DNA from: Pseudomonadota bacterium | Lineage (GTDB): Bacteria; Verrucomicrobiota; Verrucomicrobiia; Chthoniobacterales; UBA6821 | Direction of reading: 5' to 3' | Length of the DNA stretch: 16,082 nt | Assembly: GCA_009928265.1 (NCBI GenBank) | Contig: RFPR01000039.1 | Coordinates: 1 to 16,082, forward strand | Part shown: piece after piece, positions 7,081-14,574 of the stretch | Layout of the letters: each line of letters opens with the position of its first letter | How positions within the stretch are numbered: the first letter of the stretch is position 1 | The notes under the pieces: model-generated | What the model was told of the DNA's origin: nothing | Database searches by the model: none | The model's input: only the letters and a program-made list of their open reading frames with translations | Position numbers and translations under genes: made by a program

Positions 7081-8301
7081 ATGGCATTGATTGTCCAGAA
7101 ATACGGTGGCACCTCGGTCGGCAATCCCGAGAGGATCCGAAATGTCGCCAAGCGGCTGCTTGAAACCCAGCGCGAGGGTAACTCCGTCGTGGCCATCGTT
7201 TCGGCGATGTCTGGCGTCACCGATTCCTTGATCAAGCTGGCAAAGGAGGTCTCCCAAAAGCCGACCGAGCGCGAGATGGACGTGCTTCTTTCCACGGGTG
7301 AACAGACCACGATGGCGCTGGCTGCCATGGCGATTCAGGCGATGGGCGGCAAGGCTGTCTCGCTCACCGGCGCCCAGGCGGGAATCGTCACCAACGGCAT
7401 CCACACCAAGGCCAAGATCAGCAACATCACCCCGGATCAGATCCGGAAACACCTCGATCGCGGCGAAATTGTCATCATCGCGGGTTTCCAAGGTGAAACC
7501 GAAGAAGGGGACATCACCACCCTTGGGCGTGGAGGATCCGATCTCACAGCCATCGCCGTGGCCTCGGCCATTGGAGCGGACATCTGCCAGATCTTCACCG
7601 ATGTCGACGGGGTCTATACCTGCGATCCCCGGATCGTTCCCACGGCCAAAAAAATCCAGGAGATCTCCTACGACGAAATGCTGGAAATGGCCTCGAGCGG
7701 CTCCAAGGTCATGCAGTCCCGCTCCGTCGAGTTCGCCAAGAAATTCGGAGTGATTTTCGAGGTCCGTAGCAGCTTCAACAACAACCCAGGAACCATCGTG
7801 AAAGAAGAAACCGCAGGAATGGAACAGGTCGTCGTGCGCGGCGTCAGCGTCGAGCGCAACCAGGCCAAGGTCACCGTCGCCCATGTCCCAGACAAGCCGG
7901 GATGCGCAGCACGGCTCTTCACCGCACTCGCGGATGCCCACGTCATGGTGGACGTCATCGTCCAGAATGTCTCGGAGAGCGGATCGACAGACATTTCCTT
8001 CACGATGAACCGCGACGAACTCGACAAGATTGGCGATCTCGTGGACCGCGTGGCCGCCGAGATCGGCGCCGGCAATGTCACCAAACAGGGTGGCATCGCC
8101 AAGCTCAGCGTCGTAGGCATCGGCATGCGCACCCACTCGGGTGTGGCCGCGAAGCTCTTCGAGGCCCTCGCCAAAGGCGGCATCAACATCCAGATGATCT
8201 CCACCTCGGAGATCAAGATCGCCGTCATCCTCGACGAGGAGAAGATCGCCGACGCCGCGAAACTCGCGCACACGGCCTTTGGATTGGACGACGACGCGTA
8301 A
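7081..8301 (+). CDS. lysC: Aspartate kinase
   Basis: The enzyme phosphorylates aspartate, the first step toward lysine, threonine and methionine. The 406-residue, monofunctional form has the kinase motif KYGGTSVGN (7-15), SAMSGVTD (41-48), STGEQ (71-75), RGGSDLTA (150-157) and FTDVDGVYTCDPRIV (172-186). Two ACT domains follow (about 265-335 and 341-400): DKPGCAARLF and VGIGMRTHSGVAAKLFEAL...INIQMISTSEIKI, the latter typical of allosteric lysine or threonine sensing. The start at 7081 gives the canonical N-terminus MALIVQKYGG; a longer in-frame extension upstream lies inside thrC and has no family support. There is no Shine-Dalgarno (TGATCCCC before the ATG). As third gene of hom-thrC-lysC it places entry and branch enzymes under joint expression. 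Confidence 0.97.
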   Translation: MALIVQKYGGTSVGNPERIRNVAKRLLETQREGNSVVAIVSAMSGVTDSLIKLAKEVSQKPTEREMDVLLSTGEQTTMALAAMAIQAMGGKAVSLTGAQAGIVTNGIHTKAKISNITPDQIRKHLDRGEIVIIAGFQGETEEGDITTLGRGGSDLTAIAVASAIGADICQIFTDVDGVYTCDPRIVPTAKKIQEISYDEMLEMASSGSKVMQSRSVEFAKKFGVIFEVRSSFNNNPGTIVKEETAGMEQVVVRGVSVERNQAKVTVAHVPDKPGCAARLFTALADAHVMVDVIVQNVSESGSTDISFTMNRDELDKIGDLVDRVAAEIGAGNVTKQGGIAKLSVVGIGMRTHSGVAAKLFEALAKGGINIQMISTSEIKIAVILDEEKIADAAKLAHTAFGLDDDA

Positions 8302-8409
8302 AAGGGCAAGGGGGTATACCGTCTTTCCTGTTACGCAGGCAGAATCGGACTGCCTTACTTATGAACGCCCTAAATTTGGGACGGCAAGACTAAGTCTAAA
8401 GTTTTATCC

Positions 8410-8649
8410 TTACTCAAGGATCTCCACGGCAACCTTTTTGCCGTGTTTCTCCGCAGAGGCCATTGCCAGATCGCGGATGGCTTTGATGGTCGCGCCCCCT
8501 TTTCCGATTAGTCGGCCCACATCACCTTGGCGCAGGGAAAGAAGGTAGGTGGTCTTGCCACCTTCCTCGCGGGGGTTGATCACCACCTCGTCGGGAAACT
8601 CAACGAGCTTCTGCACCACATAGCGCAGAAACTCGTCCGTCTCCGTCAT
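8410..8649 (-). CDS. khpA: KH-domain RNA-binding protein KhpA
   Basis: This 79-residue protein is a single KH domain of the KhpA/YlqC family. It opens with EFLRYVVQKLVEFPDEVVI, a beta strand pair follows, and the RNA-binding loop is GRLIGKGGATIKAIRDL (45-61) with the GKGG turn at 49-52. In other bacteria KhpA binds many RNAs, often as a dimer with KhpB, and influences cell division and small-RNA functions. It begins 2 bases after the rpsP stop, the usual rpsP-khpA arrangement. The genes that commonly follow (rimM, trmD, rplS) are not present: the next gene is the convergent lysC, 108 bases away. Confidence 0.93.
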   Translation of the reverse strand: MTETDEFLRYVVQKLVEFPDEVVINPREEGGKTTYLLSLRQGDVGRLIGKGGATIKAIRDLAMASAEKHGKKVAVEILE

Positions 8650-8651
8650 GA

Positions 8652-8909
8652 TCAGGCGGCGGCGCCGGATGCTTTACGAGCCTTATTGATAAAGCTCATG
8701 ACCGTCTGCGAGGCGCGGGCGCCAACGCTGAGCCAATACTCGGCGCGTGTCAGATCGATCTTGTAGTTGTCACCGGCCTGCTTCGGATCGTAGTGACCAA
8801 TGAGCTCGATGAACTTACCGTCACGCGGGCTGCGCTGATCGGCCACCGCGATGCGGTAAAAGGGATGGTTGCGGGCGCCTTCGCGGCGAAGTCGGATTGC
8901 TACTGCCAT
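8652..8909 (-). CDS. rpsP: 30S ribosomal protein S16
   Basis: The 85-residue product has the S16 pattern: MAVAIRLRREGARNHPFYRIAVAD, then SPRDGKFIELIGHYDP and RAEYWLSVGARASQTV. S16 binds 16S rRNA and is needed for small-subunit assembly. Its ATG (8907-8909) lies inside the 3' end of ffh: the two frames overlap by 10 bases. The bases before the ATG (CCGACTCCC) hold no Shine-Dalgarno, which is unusual for a highly expressed ribosomal gene and suggests coupling to ffh translation or another initiation mode. Confidence 0.97.
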   Translation of the reverse strand: MAVAIRLRREGARNHPFYRIAVADQRSPRDGKFIELIGHYDPKQAGDNYKIDLTRAEYWLSVGARASQTVMSFINKARKASGAAA

Positions 8910-10297
8910 GGGAGTCGGGTCGGTAAGGAGTTATTTGGGGCGAGGCCTGGCGCTCCGCCGGAAGCGAAACGGGACATCATTTTTTTCATTTTCCCGGTGT
9001 TCTTGGCCAGTTTTTTCATCTGGCTGAACCTCAGGATCAGGTTGTTGACCTCGGTGACGGAATTTCCACTGCCGCGGGCGATTCGCTGGCGACGGCGCGC
9101 GTTGAGGATCTCGGGGCGCTTCCGTTCGCCGGGCGTCATCGAGAGGATGATCGCTTCGGTCCGCTGCAGCTCGTTTCCGTTCACTGCGGGACTAGGGAGG
9201 TTAGACATCCCGGGGATCATGCCAAGCAGATTTTCAAGGGGGCCCATCCGCTTGATCATCCGGAGCTGGGTCAGAAAGTCCTCCAGATCGAAGGAGGCGT
9301 TCTTCATTTTGGCCTCGAGACGGCCCATTTCCTCCATCTCGACCGCCTCGGCGGCCTTTTCCACAAGGCCAACAATGTCTCCCATCCCCAGGATACGGGA
9401 TGCAAGTCGTTCCGGGTAAAAGGGTTCGAACTGATCGACCTTCTCGCCAACACCGGCGAATTTGATGGGCCGCCCGGTCACCGATCTGAGGGAAAGGGCG
9501 GCGCCGCCTCGGGCATCGCCGTCGAGCTTGGTCAAAACCAACCCTGTCAGACCCAGAGCGGCATGGAACTTCTCAGCCACGCTGACCGCTTGCTGGCCGG
9601 TGGCCGCATCGCAGACGAGCAGAATCTCCTGGGGGCGGATCAGCTCCTTCAAACAGACGAGTTCCCCGACAAGGTCATCATCGATCTCTCGCCGGCCAGC
9701 CGTGTCGTAGATCTCGACATTCCCCCCCTGCCTCTCACACCAATCGAGTCCCTGTCGGGCGGCTGTGAGGACATCCTTCTCAGTGGGGTCAGGGCGGAAG
9801 ACCGGTACCTCGATCTGCTCGCCGAGGGTCGCGAGTTGCTCGATGGCCGCGGGGCGGACCAGATCAAGAGCAACGAGGATAGGGGTGCGGGGCGCCTCCC
9901 CCTTCATCGTGCTGAAGAGGCCGGGGTTCTTGAGCAGGCGGGCGAGCTTGGCCGAGGAGGTGGTCTTACCGGCGCCGTTGAGACCGACCATCAGGATACG
10001 GGTCGGCTTGCCGTGATTGATCGGTTCATTGTCGCCGCCGAGGAGCGTGGTCAGTTCGTCCTGGAAGATTTTGACGATCTGCTGGCCCGGCGTGACGCTC
10101 TTAAGCACCTCCTCACCTAGAGAACGCTCCTTGACCTTGGCAATGAACTCCTTGGCGACGGTGAAGTGGACGTCGGCGTCGAGCAGGGCTAACCGCACCT
10201 CACGCAGGGCATCGGAGATGTTTGCCTCGGAGAGCCGTCCGTGACCACGAAGGTTCTTGAAGGTCTGCTGAAGCTTGTCGGAAAGATTGGAGAACAT
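8900..10297 (-). CDS. ffh: Signal recognition particle GTPase Ffh
   Basis: Ffh (SRP54) binds 4.5S RNA and signal sequences and delivers ribosomes to FtsY at the membrane. The 465-residue protein has the N domain (1-90); the G domain with P-loop GLNGAGKTT (105-113), DxxRPAA (145-151), DTAGR (198-202) and TKLD (256-259); and the M domain from about 330 with FDLEDFLTQL...MGPLENLLGMIPGM and ARRRQRIARGSGNSV. Two oddities are an extra 10-12 residues after the first G-domain helix (about 123-139, NPGLFSTMKGEAPRTPI) and a C-terminus that overlaps rpsP by 10 bases. The methionine-rich tail (MKKLAKNTGKMKKMM) is normal. No SRP RNA gene is recognised in the window. The ATG lacks a visible Shine-Dalgarno. 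Confidence 0.97.
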   Translation of the reverse strand: MFSNLSDKLQQTFKNLRGHGRLSEANISDALREVRLALLDADVHFTVAKEFIAKVKERSLGEEVLKSVTPGQQIVKIFQDELTTLLGGDNEPINHGKPTRILMVGLNGAGKTTSSAKLARLLKNPGLFSTMKGEAPRTPILVALDLVRPAAIEQLATLGEQIEVPVFRPDPTEKDVLTAARQGLDWCERQGGNVEIYDTAGRREIDDDLVGELVCLKELIRPQEILLVCDAATGQQAVSVAEKFHAALGLTGLVLTKLDGDARGGAALSLRSVTGRPIKFAGVGEKVDQFEPFYPERLASRILGMGDIVGLVEKAAEAVEMEEMGRLEAKMKNASFDLEDFLTQLRMIKRMGPLENLLGMIPGMSNLPSPAVNGNELQRTEAIILSMTPGERKRPEILNARRRQRIARGSGNSVTEVNNLILRFSQMKKLAKNTGKMKKMMSRFASGGAPGLAPNNSLPTRLPWQ

Positions 10298-10350
10298 GCG
10301 TGGCGGGTAAAAAGTGAAAGGTGCGAAAGCGAGAAGGTGAAGACAGCTGC

Positions 10351-11385
10351 TTACGGCAAGAGCTCCTGCTGGGCGTCGACCGCTCGGTTCTTGGGAGTGG
10401 GCAATCCGATCTTCGCGTAGGCCTTGGGCATGGCAACGCGGCCTTGCGGGGTGCGTGAAACATAACCCTGCATGATCAGGTAGGGTTCGTGGACATCCTC
10501 GAGTGTGCCCGGTTCCTCTCCCACGGCGACGGCCAGGGAGTTCAGCCCGACGGGGCCGCCACCGAACTTGTGAATGAGTGACTCGATGATGCGTTTGTCC
10601 ATCTCGTCGAATCCGTCAGCGTCGATGTCGAGCATCTCCAGGGCGCGAGAGGCCGATTCCTTGTCGACGATCCCGCCGGCACGGACCTGCGCGTAATCGC
10701 GGACCCAGCGCAGAAGATTATTGGCAATTCGGGGGGTGCCGCGCGACCGGCGTGCGACTTCCAGTGCCCCCTCGGCATCGATGGTCATGCCGAGTAAGCC
10801 GCCGGTACGCAGAACGATCTTCCTCAATTCCTCGGCCTCGTAGTAGTCGAGGCGGCAAGTCATCCCAAAGCGGGATCGAAGCGGTGAGCTGATCATGCCG
10901 GCCCGCGTAGTAGCGCCGATCAGGGTGAAGCGGGCCAGATTGAGGCGCACGCTTCGAGCGTTGGGCCCCTGATCGATCATGATATCGACACGGAAGTCCT
11001 CCATCGCCGGGTAGAGATACTCCTCAATAGCGGGTTGTAGGCGGTGGATCTCGTCGATGAAGAGGACTCCGCCGCGCGGCATCGTTGTGAGGAGACCGGC
11101 AAGATCACCCGCCTTCTCGATCGTCGGACCGCTGGTCGTGCGGACCTCGGCACCCATGGCATTTCCGAGGATGTAGGCGAGGGTCGTCTTACCAAGACCG
11201 GGAGGACCGCTCAGCAGGATGTGCTGAAGCGGTTCGTCGCGCTGGCGGGCCGCCTCGACCAGAAGCATCAGGCGCTCGATCGTCTTGGGCTGGCCGCAGA
11301 ACTCCTCAAACATCGGCGGCCGCAGCGACACATCGAACGGCGTGTCGGGAGCCTCGGGGTCGATGGAGAAATCCTCGGAGTTCAT
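10351..11385 (-). CDS. ruvB: Holliday junction branch migration helicase RuvB
   Basis: RuvB is the hexameric AAA+ motor that, with RuvA, drives branch migration of Holliday junctions. The 344-residue protein shows LRPPMFEEFCGQ (21-32), Walker A GPPGLGKT (60-67), Walker B VLFIDE (107-112), sensor 1 GATTRAGMIS (157-166), the arginine finger region SPLRSRFGM (Arg170), sensor 2 RGTPRIANNLLRWVRD, and the winged-helix end VGEEPGTLEDVHEPYLIMQG. Its ATG overlaps the trpC stop as ATGA. A strong GAGGAGG site lies about 7 bases upstream inside trpC, one of the few strong ribosome-binding sites in the window. ruvA and ruvC are not nearby. Confidence 0.98.
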   Translation of the reverse strand: MNSEDFSIDPEAPDTPFDVSLRPPMFEEFCGQPKTIERLMLLVEAARQRDEPLQHILLSGPPGLGKTTLAYILGNAMGAEVRTTSGPTIEKAGDLAGLLTTMPRGGVLFIDEIHRLQPAIEEYLYPAMEDFRVDIMIDQGPNARSVRLNLARFTLIGATTRAGMISSPLRSRFGMTCRLDYYEAEELRKIVLRTGGLLGMTIDAEGALEVARRSRGTPRIANNLLRWVRDYAQVRAGGIVDKESASRALEMLDIDADGFDEMDKRIIESLIHKFGGGPVGLNSLAVAVGEEPGTLEDVHEPYLIMQGYVSRTPQGRVAMPKAYAKIGLPTPKNRAVDAQQELLP

Positions 11386-12224
11386 GATAAGGCCTCCTCG
11401 AATGCAGAAAGACCGGCACGGATTCCCTCGGGATCCCGCAGGAGAGATGTGCCGACCAATGCGGCGTGGAATTTCTCCGCAACGGAGGCGACATTCCCGG
11501 CATCAAGGCCGCTCTCAGCGACGCGGATTACGCCCTCTGGCAGACGATCGACCAGATCAAAGGTATCGAGGCGGATGCTAAAATCCTTCTCGGAGGAACC
11601 GGCGCCACCTACAGCTGCGAATCCGGCGGACTCCTCCGGCGCCTTGAACCGGCGGCTATTGATCCCCACGATCCGGGCCTGTGCCGGCAGGGCTGAGACC
11701 TCCTCTTCGTCATGGACCTCAAAGAGGGATTCCATGCCGAGTTCGAGGGCCAGTTCGTGAAATCCTTTGAGTCGTGCCGTGTCGAGGACACTCGCCATCA
11801 GCAGGATCGCATCCGCCCCGAAGGCCCGGGCCTCACGCACCTGGTATTCCTCCAGGATGAAATCTTTCCGAAGGACCGGCTTGGAAACCAGGGATCGGAT
11901 CTCCTGCAACCGCTCCATGCTCCCGCCGAAATGCCGTTCATTGGTGAGGACTGAGATCGCTTTCACGGCGCTGCTCTCCTCGTAGGCATGCGGAGCCTCC
12001 GCGACATTCTCGGCGCGCATCGTCCCCACGCTCGGCGAGCAGGCCTTGATCTCGGCGATTAGGCCAAAGGAAGACTCAAGTACTGCATCCAGACGCCGCA
12101 CTGGCGGTGCATCGGCGATCATGGCGCGCAGATCCGCGAGGGAGCGAAGGCGCTTCGCCCCGTCGATTTCCACGCGGACATCTGCAAGAATCCGGTCGAG
12201 GATCGTGGGAGAGGAGGAAGCCAT
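11382..12224 (-). CDS. trpC: Indole-3-glycerol phosphate synthase
   Basis: TrpC closes the indole ring in tryptophan synthesis (CdRP to indole-3-glycerol phosphate). The 280-residue TIM barrel keeps the known catalytic set: Glu58 and Lys60 in AEIKACSPS, Lys120 in VLRKDFI, Glu169 in FEVHD, Asn189 in GINSR, and Glu237-Ser238 in VAESGL. It is slightly longer than most members because about 20 extra residues (192-216, Ala/Gly/Glu-rich) follow the GINSRR strand. No other trp gene is adjacent. It lies between cutA (20-base gap) and ruvB (4-base ATGA overlap), so it appears to be part of a mixed housekeeping transcript. The ATG is preceded by GAACTCCC with no Shine-Dalgarno. Confidence 0.95.
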   Translation of the reverse strand: MASSSPTILDRILADVRVEIDGAKRLRSLADLRAMIADAPPVRRLDAVLESSFGLIAEIKACSPSVGTMRAENVAEAPHAYEESSAVKAISVLTNERHFGGSMERLQEIRSLVSKPVLRKDFILEEYQVREARAFGADAILLMASVLDTARLKGFHELALELGMESLFEVHDEEEVSALPAQARIVGINSRRFKAPEESAGFAAVGGAGSSEKDFSIRLDTFDLVDRLPEGVIRVAESGLDAGNVASVAEKFHAALVGTSLLRDPEGIRAGLSAFEEALS

Positions 12225-12244
12225 GGGAGTTCAGTTCTACCGCT

Positions 12245-12580
12245 TCACTCCCCGCGACTCAAAGATTCTCTGATCCAAGATACGTAGGGGGCCCACACAG
12301 AGGAGGGTTCCACCTCGACGATTTCCGGAACCTCATAAGGGTGGAGTTCGGCAAGGCGGGCCATGCAAGGGTAGGCAGATTCAGGGGAAGTCTTCAGGAC
12401 GACCTGCACCTCGGCGGATTCCTTGATCTCGCCCTCCCACCGATAGATCGAGCGAACTCCAGGAATAATGCTGCCACAAGCGATGAATTTCTCGTTGAGG
12501 AGAGTGCGGATCACGGAGGAAGCGGTAACCTCGTCGGCAAAAGTGCTCAGGATCAGGCGCGCTTGATGCAGCTCGTTCAC
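12245..12580 (-). CDS. cutA: Divalent-cation tolerance protein CutA
   Basis: CutA is a small trimeric protein linked to copper and other divalent-metal tolerance; its biochemical role is unsettled. The family pattern is plain: ARLILSTFADEVTASSVIRTLL, then FIACGSIIPGVRSIYRWEGEI, and LHPYEVPEIVEV near the end. With the GTG at 12580 the product has 111 residues, the normal CutA length. A longer frame from GTG 12649 would add 23 residues without family resemblance and nearly abut uvrC. Neither start has a clear Shine-Dalgarno, so the start is uncertain. It is the first gene of the leftward run cutA-trpC-ruvB-ffh-rpsP-khpA and is divergent from uvrC. Confidence 0.9.
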   Translation of the reverse strand: MNELHQARLILSTFADEVTASSVIRTLLNEKFIACGSIIPGVRSIYRWEGEIKESAEVQVVLKTSPESAYPCMARLAELHPYEVPEIVEVEPSSVWAPYVSWIRESLSRGE

Positions 12581-12688
12581 TGGACGAGTGAAACGGATGC
12601 CGAGGGTGCTATCAAGGACTGCCGACTCTCCGGTTTGCCCAAACACCACGGCGGCGATACGCTCTCAACTTGCCAGCAAGATCACCCG

Positions 12689-14257
12689 ATGAACGGTCCC
12701 CATTCCCCACAAGCCGCCCTTCAGGCGAAGCTCCGGGAAGTGCCGCATCAACCCGGCGTCTACCTGATCCGGGATCGCTTCGCTAAAATTATCTACGTGG
12801 GCAAGGCCCGCGACCTCCGGCGCAGGCTCTCCAATTACTTCACCCCTTCGAGCCGACGAAGAGCCGAGATCAAGACCCGTGCCTTGATCGACAGCGCGGC
12901 GGACTACGAGTGGCACACGGTGCGGAGCGATGCGGAAGCGATCCTGTTCGAGGGAAAGCTCATCAAGGAGTGGAGGCCCAAGTACAACGTCAGCTTCCGC
13001 GATGACAAACGCTTCCCCCTCGTGCGCGTCAACCTCTCCGACCCGATGCCCCGTTTCGAGATGACGCGCCTGCGCCGCGAGGATGGCGCGCGCTACTTCG
13101 GTCCGTTTGCCAACGCGATCGCTCTCCGCAGCACCGTGCAGGCGCTGCGCAAGCAGTTCGGGATCCGCCCCTGCCGTCATCTCGAGCCGGGAGAGCGCGA
13201 GTTCAAACACTGCCTCGACCATGCTATCAAGAATTGCTCCGCTCCCTGTGTCAGGCGCATTAGCATCGAAGACTACCGCCGCCGCATGGAGGAGGCCTGC
13301 GCAGTGCTCGAGGGTAAGTCCCGCGAGATGACCGAAACCCTCGAAGCCGAGATGGAGAAAGCGGCCGAGCGGCTCGATTTCGAGAAGGCCGCTTCCCTCC
13401 GCGACTTGCTGAATGACCTCCGCGAGACCAGCAAACCGATGCGGCGCTTCACGAGAAAATCACTCCCGAGCGGCATCCGGCCCGCGGAGGATCTTGCGGA
13501 ACTTCGCGATGCCCTGGGATTGCCACGGATTCCGGCGTCCATGGAGTGCTTTGATATTTCGAATATCTCCGACAACCACATCGTCGCCTCGATGGTCCGC
13601 TTCCGCGAAGGGGTTCCAGACCGGGAGAACTATCGTCGCTACCGGATCACCTCGACAAAGGGCCAAGATGACTTCGCCAGCATGGCCGAGGTCATCAGGC
13701 GGCGCTACAGCCGTCTCCTTCGACAGGCGGCGGCCCGCTATCCCGAACTGGCGGAATCACAGGAACCTCCATCCGAGGCACTGGATCATGCCGCATCCGG
13801 ATCCAATCCCCTGCCCGATCTAATCATCGTGGACGGAGGGAAAGGCCAGCTCGGCATGGCCTGCCGGGAGCTTCAAGCCCTCGGACTGCACGATCAGCCG
13901 GTCATCGGACTGGCCAAGGAATTCGAGGAAATCTACCGCCCGGGGGAATCCGTTCCCCTCAGGCTCGACAAGGATTCAGGGGCGCTGCGCCTACTTCAGC
14001 GGATCCGGGACGAGGCCCACCGCGTCGCCAACGGCTACAACGAACTCCTGCTCCGGCGGCGCATCTCGGAGAGCCAGCTCGACGAAATCCCCGGGGTCAG
14101 CGATGCGCGGAAAAAAACGCTCCTCAAACAATTCGGAAGCATTGCCCGCATCCGTCGCGCAACGCCTGAAAGTCTCTCGGAACTACCGGGGATCAGCAGG
14201 GAGACAGCTCTCCGGATTCTGGAAAAGCTCACCTCTAGAAAAACCTTAAGCCCCTGA
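12689..14257 (+). CDS. uvrC: Excinuclease ABC subunit C (UvrC), short form
   Basis: UvrC makes both incisions around DNA lesions in nucleotide excision repair. The 522-residue protein has the GIY-YIG nuclease (GVYLIRD 23-29, YVGKARDLRRRLSNYF 36-51); four cysteines (162, 175, 183, 187) at the positions of the reported Fe-S ligands; a UVR motif for UvrB contact (about 212-247); an RNase H-like nuclease (CFDISN with Asp289, VDGGKGQ with Asp382, DEAHRVA with His444); and a double HhH end (IPGVSDARKKTLLKQFG, LPGISRETALRIL). The segment of about 110 residues that usually separates UVR from the RNase H-like domain is missing; CFDIS begins about 40 residues after UVR. Start 12689 gives the normal N-terminus; a longer frame reaching back to 12107 runs through cutA and trpC. 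Confidence 0.96.
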   Translation: MNGPHSPQAALQAKLREVPHQPGVYLIRDRFAKIIYVGKARDLRRRLSNYFTPSSRRRAEIKTRALIDSAADYEWHTVRSDAEAILFEGKLIKEWRPKYNVSFRDDKRFPLVRVNLSDPMPRFEMTRLRREDGARYFGPFANAIALRSTVQALRKQFGIRPCRHLEPGEREFKHCLDHAIKNCSAPCVRRISIEDYRRRMEEACAVLEGKSREMTETLEAEMEKAAERLDFEKAASLRDLLNDLRETSKPMRRFTRKSLPSGIRPAEDLAELRDALGLPRIPASMECFDISNISDNHIVASMVRFREGVPDRENYRRYRITSTKGQDDFASMAEVIRRRYSRLLRQAAARYPELAESQEPPSEALDHAASGSNPLPDLIIVDGGKGQLGMACRELQALGLHDQPVIGLAKEFEEIYRPGESVPLRLDKDSGALRLLQRIRDEAHRVANGYNELLLRRRISESQLDEIPGVSDARKKTLLKQFGSIARIRRATPESLSELPGISRETALRILEKLTSRKTLSP

Positions 14258-14265
14258 TTGAGCTG

Positions 14266-14574
14266 CTAGTTCTCCTTGAGGAGCACCGTGGCCGCCTTCT
14301 GCTTTGCTTCAAGCAGATTCATCCCCTCCGTATGGTAAAGGCGCTCATACATCCTGCGCAGATCGTGATTGCTCGTCCTGACAATCTCGGAGGCAGTCAG
14401 ATGCGGATAAACAGGCCTCAGATCGGACAGAATCTTTTGGATCTGCGGATCTTTTCTCGGGTCGGGCGTCGCTTTCGGAGTCGCGGTGGATGATGCCTTA
14501 GGTTTTGCCTCAAGAGTTGAGGAAAGAAGACCCAGCACCATTAGTGCGGAGAGAACCTTGCTAAAAAGCTTCAT
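14266..14574 (-). CDS. Short secreted helical protein of unknown function
   Basis: The 102-residue product starts with a signal peptide (MKLFSKVLSALMVLGLLSS, cleavage near LEA-KP). A Lys/Ser/Thr/Pro linker follows (KPKASSTATPKATPDPRKD), then an all-helical, charged domain of about 55 residues (IQKILSDLRPVYPHLTASEIV ... LLEAKQKAATVLL). No cysteines or catalytic motif are seen, and I do not recognise the family. The start at 14574 is set by the signal peptide; an upstream in-frame ATG at 14670 would put the signal 33 residues inside. Its stop lies 8 bases from the convergent uvrC stop. The upstream region is the unusual spacer holding a copy of the tRNA-Ser tail. Confidence 0.7.
   Translation of the reverse strand: MKLFSKVLSALMVLGLLSSTLEAKPKASSTATPKATPDPRKDPQIQKILSDLRPVYPHLTASEIVRTSNHDLRRMYERLYHTEGMNLLEAKQKAATVLLKEN

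Noticed and set aside
6053..7087. A 344-codon open frame antisense to thrC
   Set aside because: It is a mirror of GC-rich thrC codons; thrC on + has full family support and the antisense product is an Asp/Gly/Leu-rich sequence without domains.
6967..8271. A 434-codon open frame antisense to lysC
   Set aside because: Composition is dominated by Asp, Gly and His as expected from reverse reading of a biased gene; lysC is unambiguous on the other strand.
8337..8421. Short inverted repeats between lysC and khpA (AGGCAG/CTGCCT and ATCCTT/AAGGAT) as terminators
   Set aside because: Stems are only 6 bases and no T tract follows on the proper side; they may help, but a terminator call is not supported.
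12107..12688. N-terminal extension of the uvrC frame
   Set aside because: It runs through cutA and trpC on the opposite strand; the family N-terminus and GIY-YIG domain begin after ATG 12689.
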